Numbered from the stretch's first letter, positions 35,280 to 46,783 are shown. The stretch is 64,000 bases of DNA from Warburgia ugandensis (GCA_035236585.1 CP141127.1:47072001-47136000); one strand, 5' to 3'. The notes: generated by a model not told the origin, from the letters alone. A program made the numbers and translations.

Positions 35280-38200
35280 ATGCCTAAGAAGAAAGGAAGC
35301 AATGCTCCAAGACCTAAAGCCCCACCAGTGGACTCCACTGGGTCGGGGAACGGGATGGCTGAGTTATTCCAACAATTCCTACAGAATATGGGACAATACA
35401 TGAATAGCCATAGCCAAACTCCTACCACCTGAGATCCTTCCCCTGATAAAGTAATAGATAGGACTGAAGTTCAGTTAGAAAGGTTTCAGAAACTAGCTCC
35501 CTCATTCACCGGAGAAGATGAAGCATCTACAGCTGAAAAATGGTTAATTGACATTGAAAAGATATTTAAAGCCATGAACATAGCTGAAGAAAGAAAAGTA
35601 CCCATGGCCACATTTGTGTTTAGGGGAGAGGCTACCTTTTGGTGGGAAATAGTGGAAAGAACTTATTTTGATCAGCGAGAATCAATAGGATGGGAAGAGT
35701 TTAAAAAGGTCTTTAAAGACAAATATTATCCTAAACATGTAAGGAAACAGAAGGAAAAAGAATTTATGGACTTAGAACAAGGAAATATGACTATCCAGCT
35801 GTAATAACCCCAATTTTTGTAAATTGATTGAGAAAAATCAATAAAGTTTGAGTTTTAGATATTTCGGGCTGAAATATTAGGGTTATTTAAAATATACTTT
35901 TTATACAAGTATAATCAAATCATAAGACATGTAAAATTGAAATTAAACTTAGCAAACCCTTCAAAATGACTGTACGCACGACACATTTCGAATTCGGATG
36001 AGAAATCCTTAAGTTTTTCATTTTTTGGACAAAAGGGGTAAAATAGTAATTTTACCCAAAAATCAAAATATTCCAAAAATCAAAATATAAAACATCAAAA
36101 TCTATAATGTACTGAGAAATACGAATCCAACGCCACTAAGTACACTCAAATCCGAGATCATGGGAATAAAACCCAAAGTTTTATGCATAAAGGGCAAAAC
36201 GGACTTTTTACACCATGTGGGGCCCACATGGGGACCACCACGTCCCCAACAACCAATTTGATCAGCAGCCCATGTGAAACATGGGTCAACAAAGATCAGC
36301 TAGTCATGGGGAAGAAAAGTTAGGCATGGGAGCATTGAAGACTTTCATGTCATTTTATATTAAAAAATAACATATTATAATCATGTAAAAAGACCCAAAA
36401 TGCCTATAAATACAACCCCAAAAATCTTCCAAAAATCCTCATAAAATCCCCACGAAATTATCTTCAATCTCCTTGAAAAATTAGATCTAGAATCCCTCTC
36501 CAAAACCCCAAAATTTCCAAGAGTTAGATCTCTTTCCAACTTGTTTTTCTTTTTAGATTAGAACAAGAGACCTAAATTCAATTAGGCACTCTGTTCTAGA
36601 TCTAATTTGATCAATTCCACCGTTCAAAACATCCCAACACATCTATTCTACAAAACCCCTAAAGAAATTTCAAGATCCAACGGTTCAAACAACGGTATTT
36701 GCAAGAAAGGTGGATTTTAGGCTATATCTTCATCAACAAGGTATTTTTTTAAATTGGGCATATAAATGAGGTTTTCTCTCCAATCAAGTAAGTGGAAATC
36801 CTTTTCATATATTTTTAGTATTGTTTTATGTAATTTTTATTTTACTGTAATTAATTTTGGTAATAAAAAGGTAAAAATAAAGTAAACAACAGAACCCTTA
36901 ATTCATGATGATGGAGTGCTCAGATGAAAAATCTGACTCCACCAATCAATCCAGAATGGTCCAAAACCCCTAGGGTAGAAGTTTCAGAAAGATCGGACCA
37001 GTTTTGGACCCTCAATTAGAGAGATTAATTCTGGTGGGCCTATATCAAATCTGGACCCTAGGAACGGCTGAAAACTTCAATTTAAGATTGTGGAGTCATA
37101 TGAACTCCAAATTGAGATCCGAAAGAAGCTATGGAAAGCTTGTAATGTCTAGTTTCTAATGAATTCATAATATTTCTAAAATTTATTTCTGTATTTTTCT
37201 GTATTTTGGAAATAAGCGTCCAATTTCTAAGATCTTCAAGATCTGAGGTGATCAGATCTTGAAAATTTATTTTAGCGATGATATAATAATGTAATAAAGT
37301 AATATCTATGGTTAATTTGGACAGATCTTGGATAAAATAAGGGATCTACCCTTTATGGTAGAAAAACCCAAAAAAAAATACAAAGGGACCCACTTGATCA
37401 ATGAGATCAAGTGTGATCAGATCCTTGGGATGGAAAGAATAAATGTTTATATGATGAAATCCAAGGAAATCATGGATGGATTATGATAAAAATAGATCAA
37501 TGTGATCTTTTGACCTTAATAGAGAAAATTCTCTAAATATAACTAAAGTCCTTAATCAAAGGAAAAGATCTAAGATCAAATGGTTGGATCATAAGTAAAG
37601 GTTTCTAAAAATGTAAATATAATTAGTTTCATTTTATATTATTATGTTATAAAGCATGCTAGTATAACATTTAGAGTTTAGTATGATATGTGTTCATTCT
37701 TATCATAAGGTGCTAGATTTAATTTAAGTACCTTGCCTCATTTTCATTGAATGTTAAATTAGGTAGTTTTATGCTTTAAATTTATAATTCATTTATGGTT
37801 GAATGTTAGTAGTAGATTTACTTGTTATGAGATAAAGAGCATAAAACATCAAAAATGTATTCTAATGAGAAAGTAGAGTTTCATGACACAAATAAGAATG
37901 AAGTACTTTGGACTTAATTAGTAAGGGCTATAGTTAGTAGGACAATATAAGGATTATCAAATCCTTGGCCCAAATTAGGAAAAGAATAATAAACCCCATG
38001 AATGACATTATACATATTCATGGACTTAATTAAAATCCATTAGAAAGAGTACTTAGGGTAAACATGCTTATAGGAACCTTATGAAAGGTTGAGCTATGGT
38101 CATTCTAGTGAATGATGAACATAGTGGTTAAAGGGGTTATCTAATAGAGCCTCGCTCTTCCCCTACCTTCAGTTGACGTTTGTGAGGTCTAAACGCCTCC

Positions 38201-40729
38201 TTACATGAGGATTGAAGTAATCACTTTGTGTTCACCCATTCAACTAGTAAGCCTTAGCCAATTGGAAATAAGAGGAGCGATCTAGATTTAGGCTTGAATA
38301 AGCTACCTTCAACCATGCACATTAACTGGTTGAATAATAATCATAAGAGCATAAAAGGTTAGTAAATTACCTAACCCTAATAAAAACAGTAAGTAAGATA
38401 AGGATGATCAAACAAGATCCATTAGATCTTGGATGATCAAGAACAATAAGAATAAGAACACTATATTGTACTTAGTATGAATGTTTAGTAGTATACTTGT
38501 TATAGTTCATTAGATTAGATAATCCAAACCCTTGATCAAAGGTGATTCAAGGAAGAAAACCAAGATCATCCTCCATAGGGATGATCCAAGAACTGAACTT
38601 AGATCAAAGAAGAACTAGATGATAGAAGATCTAGGACCTTGATCTTTATCAACATGGGTAGATTGTCAATCAAAGGATCTATGAAAGATCAAGATCAAGG
38701 AGATGAACATACAAAGACTTAGAGATAGAAAAATACTTAGATATGAATGATCTAAAGATCATTCTAAACATCAGATCTAGTGATCAATAGGATTGTTCAT
38801 AATTTATATATTGACAATATGTATGGATGTACAGATTACATACATCGGTCAACATCATGGAAGATTGGGAAAAAGAGATCAATCCTTAATGGTAGGAGGA
38901 TTTTATTAATGCATTTACATGAGATATTCATGATTGTACTCATGATCTTATGTTGACAAGAGTAATGATAATACTTGTAGTAAATCTCTTGAAAACCTTA
39001 TGATCCAACCAAACACCTATAAGATGGTTAAGGACTAAACTATAAGTGAATAGGGAACTAGAAAATATTTCAGCCCTAAGTAAACAGACGTATGGTCTGA
39101 TATATATGGAATCTATTTTACATACAAGCTTGGAGGCTTGTGAGTTTGTTTTAATAGGCATGAGCCTAGGGGATGCTATTGCTAGAGGAGTTATGAGGGT
39201 TTGGCCACCCGCTCCTTGAAATTTGATGATATGATGATACCTTGCCCAATGAGAGGCTAAAAGTCGGGTGGTGGCAATTATGGGAAGGCCACCACTGTGA
39301 AAGTCTTGCCCCCCCACACGGGCAGTGACATAATATTTTCCACCGTGGTATCAGTGGTGAACAGGGCAGTTATCCGAGCGCGCTAGTACGGATCAGACTG
39401 CAGCATAGCAACCTTTCTGATTATTTTGCACTATGATGCATATGGAATAGGCATAGTGAAATGCCTTATGTTATAGCATAATGAAATGCTAGGTAATTGT
39501 ATATTACCAATGTTTCCCAAGAAGGGAAATTCCCAGTATGAGATTAGCTGTAATACTAAATTCTCAAAATGAAGAGAATTGATCAGCTTAATTGGGAATG
39601 ATATTTGACTATTTTCACAAATTTAATTGGTTTACCCATGAAGGGTATGTATGTATATAGATATACATAACTTAAAAAGTAAAGAGTATGTTTGAGGATA
39701 ATGAGATTATGAAGGATTGGAATTACATTGTCAATTATTATGTTTCTTGAATCCCCTACCAAGCATTGCTTGCTGAGATATTGTACTTGTTGCAATATCT
39801 CAGATCCAGGGAAGGAGACTTAGGAGCTGAAGACTATAGAAGACTTGAAGAGAATAATCTTCAAGGTATACCCTTGAAGACATGTATTTTTCTTTGTTGA
39901 GAGTTTTATTGTATGGTGAGCTTGAGTTTTGGATTATGTAATTTGGACAAGTATTGTACTAGATTTGGTCAGATCTTGTGAACCACTGGATGGATCCTGG
40001 AGTTTAATAAAAGTATATTCCTTCAATGGAATTTTATTTTGTACAAAAATTGTACTTATGTTATGTATGAAGTGGTGACTTGGGTTTTCAAAACAAGTTC
40101 TAAAGAAAAGAATTTCCATTTGTTTTGTTTTGCGAAAAAATTTTACACTCTTAAGGGCCCTGCCTTTCAAAATACTTTACAAATCATGTTTTCAAAAACC
40201 CGGGTCGTCACACCAGCAGTATGAAAGTAAATTCATCAGCCTCCGAAGATTTGCACCACGTGCTTGTGCTGATGAGGAAGATGCGGCAGAAAGATTTGTA
40301 GATGGACTCAACCCAGGAATCAGGAACAGAGTTCTAGGTTTCCAACCTACCACTGTAGCCAAAGCCGTAGAGATGGCCTCCCTATACGAAAAAGATTATC
40401 AAAGGAACCAGGCAATAAGAGAAACTAAGAACATCAACACCATGAGAAATAAAGGAAAGAGACCATTTCAGTCATCTGGAACCAGGCCACCTTTCAAGAA
40501 GCTGTTTGAAAACAAAGGAAGAAGACCAGACTGGAAGGCATGCCCTAGGTGTAACAGAAATCATCCAGGCAAACCATGTCCCACTTTCAACGTCACTTGC
40601 TATAGTTGTGGAGAATTAGGACATTTTTCTAGTAATTGTCCAAAAAGGAAAATACAAAAGCATAAAGAAGATCAAGTTCCAAAAAGCCAAGGACGTGTCT
40701 TTGCCCTCACTTCTAGTCAAGCCCAAGCT
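35280..40729 (+). pseudogene. Element C gag, split by a solo LTR
   Basis: The frame starts MPKKKGSNAPRPKAPP at 35280, 127 bases after the primer site. A TGA at 35430 breaks it after 50 codons. It continues through RFQKLAPSFTGEDEAS, AEKWLIDIEKIFK, FRGEATFWWE and FKDKYYPKHVRKQKEKEF, the chromovirus gag core. At 35799 the solo LTR interrupts after MTIQ, and the frame resumes at 40213 (QYESKFISLRRFAP) thanks to the ccagc duplication. The C-terminal part contains CPRCNRNHPGKPC and a clean CCHC zinc knuckle CYSCGELGHFSSNC (about 40597-40638), which would bind element RNA. Removing the insert leaves one continuous frame apart from the TGA. Confidence 0.95.
35795..40217 (+). mobile_element. Solo LTR of family B in C's gag (4413 bp LTR at 35800-40212)
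   Basis: It begins TGTAATAACCCC at 35800 and ends GGGTCGTCACA at 40212, flanked by ccagc at 35795-35799 and 40213-40217. There is no internal region or second LTR, so it is a solo LTR, usually the product of LTR-LTR recombination. It is a full-length version of the LTRs of element D (minus, 48677-50281 and 52922-60287). The interior is AT-rich and noncoding; frames such as 38940-39317 are spurious. At 37910-38310 it carries a block related to Athila leaders. Confidence 0.95.
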
Positions 40730-41186
40730 TCAAATGCAGTTGTTGAAGGTATTCTTTCTATCTATGATACACCTACTCAAGTTCTATTTGATACAGGCTC
40801 CACTCATTCTTTCATGTCCCGGGAATTTGCATCATCCTTGGACATTATACCATAGGACCTAGACTTCACTCTAGAAGTCATGACTCCTGTAGGCCAGGCA
40901 CTTCCCACCTATTCTTATCTCCCGGATGTCCCCATTTTGATTAAGGATCATTTGCTACATGTCAATCTTATCCACTTAGATATGAATGACTTCGACATCA
41001 TTCTAGGTATGGACTGGCTAGCCTTTCATCAAGCCTTTGTTGATTGCCCCCAAAAACGTGTCACTTTTACCCTACCTAATGGAGACACTTTCACCCTCCA
41101 AGGAAGAAAGGATTATTCTGGAGAGTGTGTTATTTCTGCCATGAAAGCAGTTAAGCACATTGCTCAAGGATGCCCTTCTTCTTAGC
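40730..41186 (+). pseudogene. Element C aspartic protease
   Basis: In the same frame as gag, VLFDTGSTHSFMSREF (about 40783-40830) carries an intact D-T-G active site, followed by DIILGMDWLAFHQAFVDCPQ near 41000, the family's C-terminal flap/helix region. A TAG at 40853 and another at 41183 interrupt. After the second stop the frame shifts twice (near 41183 and about 41220) before RT. Protease would cut the gag-pol precursor in the particle. Confidence 0.9.
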
Positions 41187-41225
41187 CAAGATTGAATCTG
41201 TCGAGAGTCCCCAACCAAAGCAAGA

Positions 41226-42640
41226 GATGTCGAGGTAGTCCAAGAATTTCCTGATGTATTCCCTGAGGACTTACCAGGTCTACCTCCACCAAGAGAAATT
41301 GAGTTTATCATTGATCTTATACCTGGTACTTCCCCCATTTCCAATGCTCCTTACCGAATGGCTCCTGCAGAACTAAGAGAACTGAAGACACAGTTATAGG
41401 AACTACTTGACAAAGGGTTCATACGACCTAGCATATCTCCGTTGGGAGCTCTAGTCCTTTTTGTTAAGAAAAAGGATGGCTCCATGAGATTGTACGTAGA
41501 CTATCGGATGCTAAATAGGGTCACCATTAGAAATAAGTACTCTCTTCCTTGAATTGATGATCTTTTCGATCAACTTCAGTCAGCCAGAGTCATCTCTAAG
41601 ATTGATCTACCATCTGGGTACCATCAACTTCGAGTTAGAGAAGAAGATATCCCCAAGACAGCCTTCAGGACTCGATACGGTCATTATGAATTCAAAGTGA
41701 TGTCCTTTGGTTTAACTAATGCTCCAACCGCGTTTATGGACCTCATGAATAGGGTGTTCAAGGAGTACTTAGATAAATTCATCATAGTGTTTGTGGATGA
41801 TATCTTAATATATTCCGAAACTCCTGAAGACCATAAGGAACATCTAAGGATAATATTAAGCACCCTACGAGCACACAAGTTATATGCAAAATTCAATAAG
41901 TGTGAGTTTTGGCTGGAAAGGGTTAATTTCTTAGGACACATTATTTCTCAAGATGGCATAGTAGTTGAACCCACTAAGGTTGAACCAGTACAGGACTGGG
42001 AAAGACCTAAGACAGTTATAGAAATAAGAAGCTTCTTAGGACTTGCCGGATATTACAGGAGATTCATTGAAGGTTTTTCACAAATTGCCTTACCTCTAAC
42101 TAAGCTGACTAGGAAAGACACAAGATTTGAATGGACTGATAAATGTGAGGAAAGCTTCCAGGAACTAAAAAGAAGGTTAACTATAGCACCTGTCCTTACC
42201 TGACCTTCAGGAAGTGGCAGATTTGAGATATACAGCGATGCCTCACAACAATGGTTAGGCTATGTACTTATGCAACATGGGAAGGTAATCACTTATGCTT
42301 CTCGACAACTCAAGAAGCATGAAGTCAATTACCCGACCCATGACTTGGAATTAGCGGCCATAGTCTTTGCCTTACGAATATGGAGACATTATTTATATGG
42401 GGAAAAGTTTGAAGTGTTTACAAATCATAAGAGTCTTAAATATATCTTTTCCCAACAAGACTTAAACATGCGACAAAGAAGATGGATGGAATACTTAAAA
42501 GACTTTGACTTCTCCATTCATTATCACCCTGGAAAAGCTACTGTTGTAGCTGATGCATTAAGTAGAAAAACCCAAGGGATGTGTGCAAGTTTATTAACTA
42601 AGAGATGGAAGCTATTACAAGAAGTAATCACATGGAAACC
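41226..42640 (+). pseudogene. Element C reverse transcriptase and RNase H
   Basis: [18 protein letters not shown] (41238) leads into RT with [51 protein letters not shown] (41697) and [12 protein letters not shown] (about 41785), so the catalytic aspartates are intact. [20 protein letters not shown] closes RT. RNase H has YSDASQQWLGYVLMQHGKV (first catalytic Asp), [12 protein letters not shown] (catalytic Glu) and [11 protein letters not shown]. The last of these normally reads TDHKSL, so a catalytic Asp appears changed to Asn. Stops occur at 41396, 41551 and 42201. Together these would turn element RNA into double-stranded cDNA. Confidence 0.95.
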
Positions 42641-44100
42641 AAACATAAGTAAGCACAAGATCATTATGGCAGGTCTAACAATAAATTCAGCTGTTAATGA
42701 AAAAGTTAAACAAGAACAGGAAGGAGATCCGGATATACAAGCTTTCATAGGAAAACCAGGGTTTACAAAAAGGGAAGATGGTAGCGTTTACATGCAAGGA
42801 AGATTAGTGGTACCGGCTAATGAAGAGTTAAGACAAGAAATCTTAAAAGAGGCTCATCGGTCTAAGTATACTATACACCCAGGAGGAACTAAGATGTATC
42901 AAGACTTAAAGAAACAATATTGGTGGGATGGTATGAAACGAGACATAGGGGAATTTGTGGCAAAGTGTCTAACATGTCAACAAGTAAAGGCTGAACATCA
43001 AAGACCTGCTGGATTGTTACAACCCCTTGAGTTACCTAAATGGAAATGGGACCATATTACAATGGACTTCACAGTAGGGCTACCCAGGACCTCTAAGGGT
43101 CATGACATGATCTGGGTAATTGTTGATAGATTAACTAAGACAGCCCATTTCCTTCCTATACATCATACCCAATCCACTGATAGCCTATCTCAGTTATACA
43201 TCAAAGAGATAGTAAGTCTACATGGTATACCCCTTAGTATCACTTCAGATAGGGATAGTCGCTTCACTTCTCAACTTTGGAAGTCTGTCCAAAAATCCTT
43301 AGGATCTTCCTTGAACTATAACAAAGCCTTCCATCCACAGACCGATGGACAGTCAGAGCGCACAATCCAGATAGTCGAAGATATGTTGCGAACTTGTGCC
43401 CTCGATTGGAAGCAGAGCTAGGATGAAAACCTACCGCTAGTCAAGTTTACGTACAACAATAGCTTTCGGTCAAGCATTGGCATGGCTCCATACAAGGCGC
43501 TCTATGGGAGACCCTGTCGATCACCCACCAGTTGGAGTGAAGTTAGAGGGTCCAGGGTGCTCTAGTCCGAGCTGGTAGAGCAATGTGCCGAGAAGGTCAA
43601 ACTCATAAGAAGACGCCTCCTCACAACTCAAACCCGCCAAAAGAGCTATGCTGATCGAAGGAGGAGACCATTAGAATTCGACATAGGAGAGCACGTTTTC
43701 TTGAAGATATCTCCCACTAAAGGAGTTATGAGGTTCGATATCAAAGGCAAGCTTAGTCCACGTTACATAGGACCTTTCAAAATCCTGGAGAAAGTGGGAA
43801 AAGTGGCCTACAGGATCGCACTACCCCCTCAGCGATCTGAAGTGCATAATGTATTCCATGTATCTATGCTAAGGAGGTACGTGCCTGACCCCACTCATGT
43901 CATCAACCAGGTACCCATAGAATTGACGGAGGATCTCAAGCAAGAGAGAAGACCAATTGAGATCCGGGATAGTAAGAGTAAGAGGCTGCGGAACAAGGAC
44001 ATACCCTTGGTCAAAGTTTTGTGGAGAAATGCGCACATGGAAGAAGAGACTTGGGAACCGGAGTCAGAAATGCAAGAAAAGTACCCCGAGATCTTTTGAC
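42641..44100 (+). pseudogene. Element C integrase with C-terminal chromodomain
   Basis: The HHCC zinc domain reads HRSKYTIHPGGTKMYQDL and CLTCQQVKAEHQ (about 42856-43000). The DDE core has MDFTVGLP (43060), SDRDSRF (about 43246) and HPQTDGQSERTIQIVEDM (about 43330), with D, D and E all present. A TAG at 43419 replaces a Trp codon, and another stop lies at about 43563. The C-terminus has LSPRYIGPFKILEKVGKVAY, then VHNVFHVSMLRRYVPDPTHV. It ends with IEIRDSKSKRLRNKDIPLVK and VLWRNAHMEEETWEPESEM, the Tekay-type chromodomain thought to steer insertion to heterochromatin. The terminal stop is TGA at 44098. Confidence 0.95.
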
Positions 44101-44111
44101 TGTATATAGTA

Positions 44112-44148
44112 GAATTTCGGGGGCAAAATTCCCCTAAGGGGGTGAGAA
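44112..44148 (+). other. Pre-LTR signature and polypurine tract of C
   Basis: tttcgggggcaaaattcccc then taagggggtgagaa lies immediately before the 3' LTR; it is the plus-strand primer, comparable with 8295-8335. Confidence 0.9.
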
Positions 44149-44472
44149 TGTAATGACTCCAATTTTGTAATATTGAAATTCTAAGTTAAGCAATGAAAAG
44201 ATCAGTTTTTGAAGATAAGGGCATTTTAGTCATTTCACTATTCACCATAATTGAACCCAGAAATTTGGACTTGAAAATGGTACCATTAGGTGCGTCTCAG
44301 AAAAAGGAATCCAACGAGACCAAAATCACCCAAAACGGAGTTAAAATGAGCAAGTTATGGCCCTTTGAAGTTCAGGGGCAAAAATATAGTTTTTATTAAA
44401 AAACGGATTTAGCCTGCAAAACACAGGGGCCCGTTTTGATACGGGCACCCTTCATCTCCAACCTCCTAGAGG

Positions 44473-45227
44473 GTTCTAGAACGACGGTGATTGGAGGAGA
44501 AATCACCACCATTCTGGAGATTTCTCCACCGCCATTCAAAGGCGGTGAGAGCCCCCTCCAGAACCCTCTCATAGCTCTATAAATAGAGCTCTTGGGTGCC
44601 TCTAATGGCAACTCAAAATGTTGAAGAAAACCCGTTGTGGAGGAGTGACCTAGAGGGAAAACAAGGAGAAAAACCCAGCTACGAGCCAGGTATACCCAAG
44701 ATCCCTCAAAACCCATCTTCACAGTAGTTCAGGATCAATTTCCCTAGGTTTTTGCATGAAAAACCATGCAAAATGGAGCCCTGGAGAGCCACCAAGAACC
44801 CAGGGACGTCCCCTGGGCCGCACTGGTTCGACAGGGTAGAACCAGGGTGTCCTAAGGATGCCCCGATCCCCCAGATGAACGGAACGTTCCATTCAGAATG
44901 GAACACGTCATCCCGTTTGAAAAACCAAACGGGCGCGTCCGGGGACGCGCCCGCGAAAGAAAGAGTCGGGCGGGAAAACCCGGCGCGTCTGTAGACGCGC
45001 TCGCTGAGGCACACTCCGCAGACGCACAACGCACTAGCGGTATGGGGTTTTCTCGTTTCTTAAGGAAGCCGGGGCGCATGACGCAGACGCGCAGCGCCCT
45101 AGCATTCCGTCTTTTCATTCTTGAGACCCTTATGTGCGTGCGACACTAAAATGCTTATAACTTGAGATCTAGAGCTCCGATTGAGGCGCCGCAAAAGGCG
45201 TTGTGTCCGTGTCAACGATGCGGACAC
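44473..45227 (+). repeat. Array of short perfect inverted repeats (hairpins) in family-C LTR
   Basis: Perfect arm pairs: 44496-44504 with 44519-44527; 44527-44533 with 44541-44547; 44573-44580 with 44583-44590; 44750-44758 with 44765-44773; 44799-44805 with 44811-44817; 44823-44829 with 44839-44845; 44886-44893 with 44897-44904; 44912-44919 with 44926-44933; 44931-44940 with 44943-44952; 44983-44990 with 44993-45000; 45203-45209 with 45221-45227. Loops are 2-12 bases. Around 44930-45110 the sequence is CpG-rich, unlike the AT-rich surroundings. Most pairs recur in the solo copy at 55593-55841. Confidence 0.9.
44573..44590 (+). promoter_or_regulatory. Probable TATA box in inverted repeat, 3' LTR of C
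   Basis: Same agctctat-aa-atagagct arrangement as 33644-33661, with a perfect caccgcc/ggcggtg hairpin 26 bases upstream (44527-44547). Confidence 0.65.
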
Positions 45228-45620
45228 ACCCAAAATATAAAATCCCTAATCAAGACCCAATAAAAGGTGGGAATAAATCTTATAATAGGATGGTGGCAAG
45301 TGACCGCTAGACCTTTGGAAAACTAAGTATGCCAAGGCCCAATTAGGACCTTAGGACACTCATAGGCATAGGGATGGACCCCTAATGCCTAAGTAATAAG
45401 ACCAACTACTCTAAAACCCATAAAAGATGGGGCAAACTAACCCTGATCCCCCAAACCATGTTCAGGAGCATACGAGGACAGAGGGGTTAGCGCAACCTAG
45501 TCAGGTAGGTGCTCTATCACTACTAGATTCTTTTAAAAGAACTATTATTGTTTTGAGAACACAGGTTTTAAGTATATGACTTATTTAGCATGACTTAATT
45601 CAGCATGCATGTGATAAATG

Positions 45621-45699
45621 CTTTATGCATAGACATGTTTTGTAAATAATTGCATATACTTTATGCATAGATATGTTTTGCAAACTATTGCATACATTG
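45621..45699 (+). repeat. 39-bp tandem duplication in family-C LTR
   Basis: ctttatgcatagacatgttt at 45621 is repeated as ctttatgcatagatatgttt at 45660; both are followed by tg(t/c)aaa(t/c)(a/t)attgcata. Also present in the 5' LTR and the solo copy. Confidence 0.8.
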
Positions 45700-46778
45700 C
45701 ATGATTTGTGAGCATTAAGTTCTTGAAAAAATTGCATGTCCTTGAGGGTTACCAAAAGACGCTGGAGTGCCGAGGGCCAGGCAGTTGTGAGGGACCCAAA
45801 GAGGACAGGTTTTGAAAAAGAGATTTTTCGCTTGTTTGATCTTATGTGATTTGAGCTAGTAAGCTCGTGGGTGCTATGTCAAGGGGTCTAGGTCGGCCAC
45901 CCTGCGTATACCACTATTAGGTGGATGGGTACCATGCCCAAAAAGAGGCAACGTCCCTACGTCGATTGCATGTGGTACAGGGGGCTGCCACTGGTGTCAC
46001 TGCACTTGGTCGATGTGTCATAGGCCCCGTGGAGGCTATGACCGAGTGTCCTCAAGTACCCGAGGACCACACGGTGAGGAGGTCGTGGGCATAGTTGGAC
46101 ACTATGGTTTATGGACCTATTTGCATTGCATGTGGCATGATATGAGGTTGGTCGGCCATACCATACTAGATATCCATGAGTTGGATTCAATGAAGCATCT
46201 AATGCATATCATAATGTTATGATATATATGTATATGATACTTTCGGTTTTGGATTATGTGAGCCTTTAAGTTGTTAGTATTTCAGTTTGACAACGGATTT
46301 TTATATCGATATTGAACTTGAGTATTCAGACATGCACATGTTTTGAAAGAACATATGATTTTAAAACATCTCATGCATTATGAAACTAGTAGTGATAGGC
46401 TCCTACTGAGTATAGTATATACTCACCCTATCCTTAACATTTTTCAGACACAAAATAAATACTTAAGGGCAAGGAACGCTTGTGCTAGGAGACACCCAGA
46501 CTAAGTGTAAGTAAGTAAACCCCCACCTTATCTTTCAATGTTACTTGATTGTAGTTACTCTCTAATAGCTGGGGCTGTGACTAACACTTTCTTGGGAATA
46601 ATGTTGATTTAAAAAGTTTGCCATGGCTGGATAATTTGAGAATGTGTTTTGACACTCAAGGTTTTTATGAAAGATTGTTTTCCAAAACCGAAAAGATTTT
46701 TATGCATTTCATACTTATAAAACAAGAGAGCTCGCCTTTTTATCAAAATTGCATCATATAAGAACCTGGGTCGCCACA

Positions 46779-46783
46779 AAAAG
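46779..46783 (+). other. Right target site duplication of element C (aaaag)
   Basis: Identical to 33215-33219. Confidence 0.95.

Larger units (their letters stand above)
33220..46778 (+). mobile_element. Full-length Tekay-type chromovirus C, nested in H
   Basis: It is bounded by 5-bp duplications. The LTRs are 33220-35139 and 44149-46778, starting TGTAATGACTCC and ending (T/C)G(T/C)CACA. Internal order is primer site, gag with zinc knuckle, aspartic protease, RT, RNase H, integrase and a Tekay-type chromodomain. The total of 13,559 bp includes a 4.4-kb solo LTR in gag; without it the element is about 9.1 kb, normal for the lineage. Lesions are few: stops in gag, protease, RT, the RT/RNase H junction and INT, and two frameshifts near 41185-41225. 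It is the youngest large coding element in the window by the state of its frames, but it cannot now make a complete polyprotein. Confidence 0.95.
44149..46778 (+). repeat. 3' LTR of C (2.63 kb)
   Basis: The complete family-C LTR, TGTAATGACTCC...GTCGCCACA, close to the solo copy at 53820-56442. It contains the TATA/inverted repeat (44573-44590), a GC-rich hairpin array (44473-45227) and a 39-bp tandem duplication (45621-45699). Frames read in the GC-rich part are spurious. Confidence 0.95.

Noticed and set aside
38940-39317. 125-codon minus frame in solo LTR B
   Set aside because: Not conserved in D's LTR copies and has no recognisable motif.
44706-45149. Several 80-107 codon frames on both strands in the GC-rich part of the C LTR
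   Set aside because: Few stops because of high GC and inverted repeats; not conserved as protein in the solo copy.
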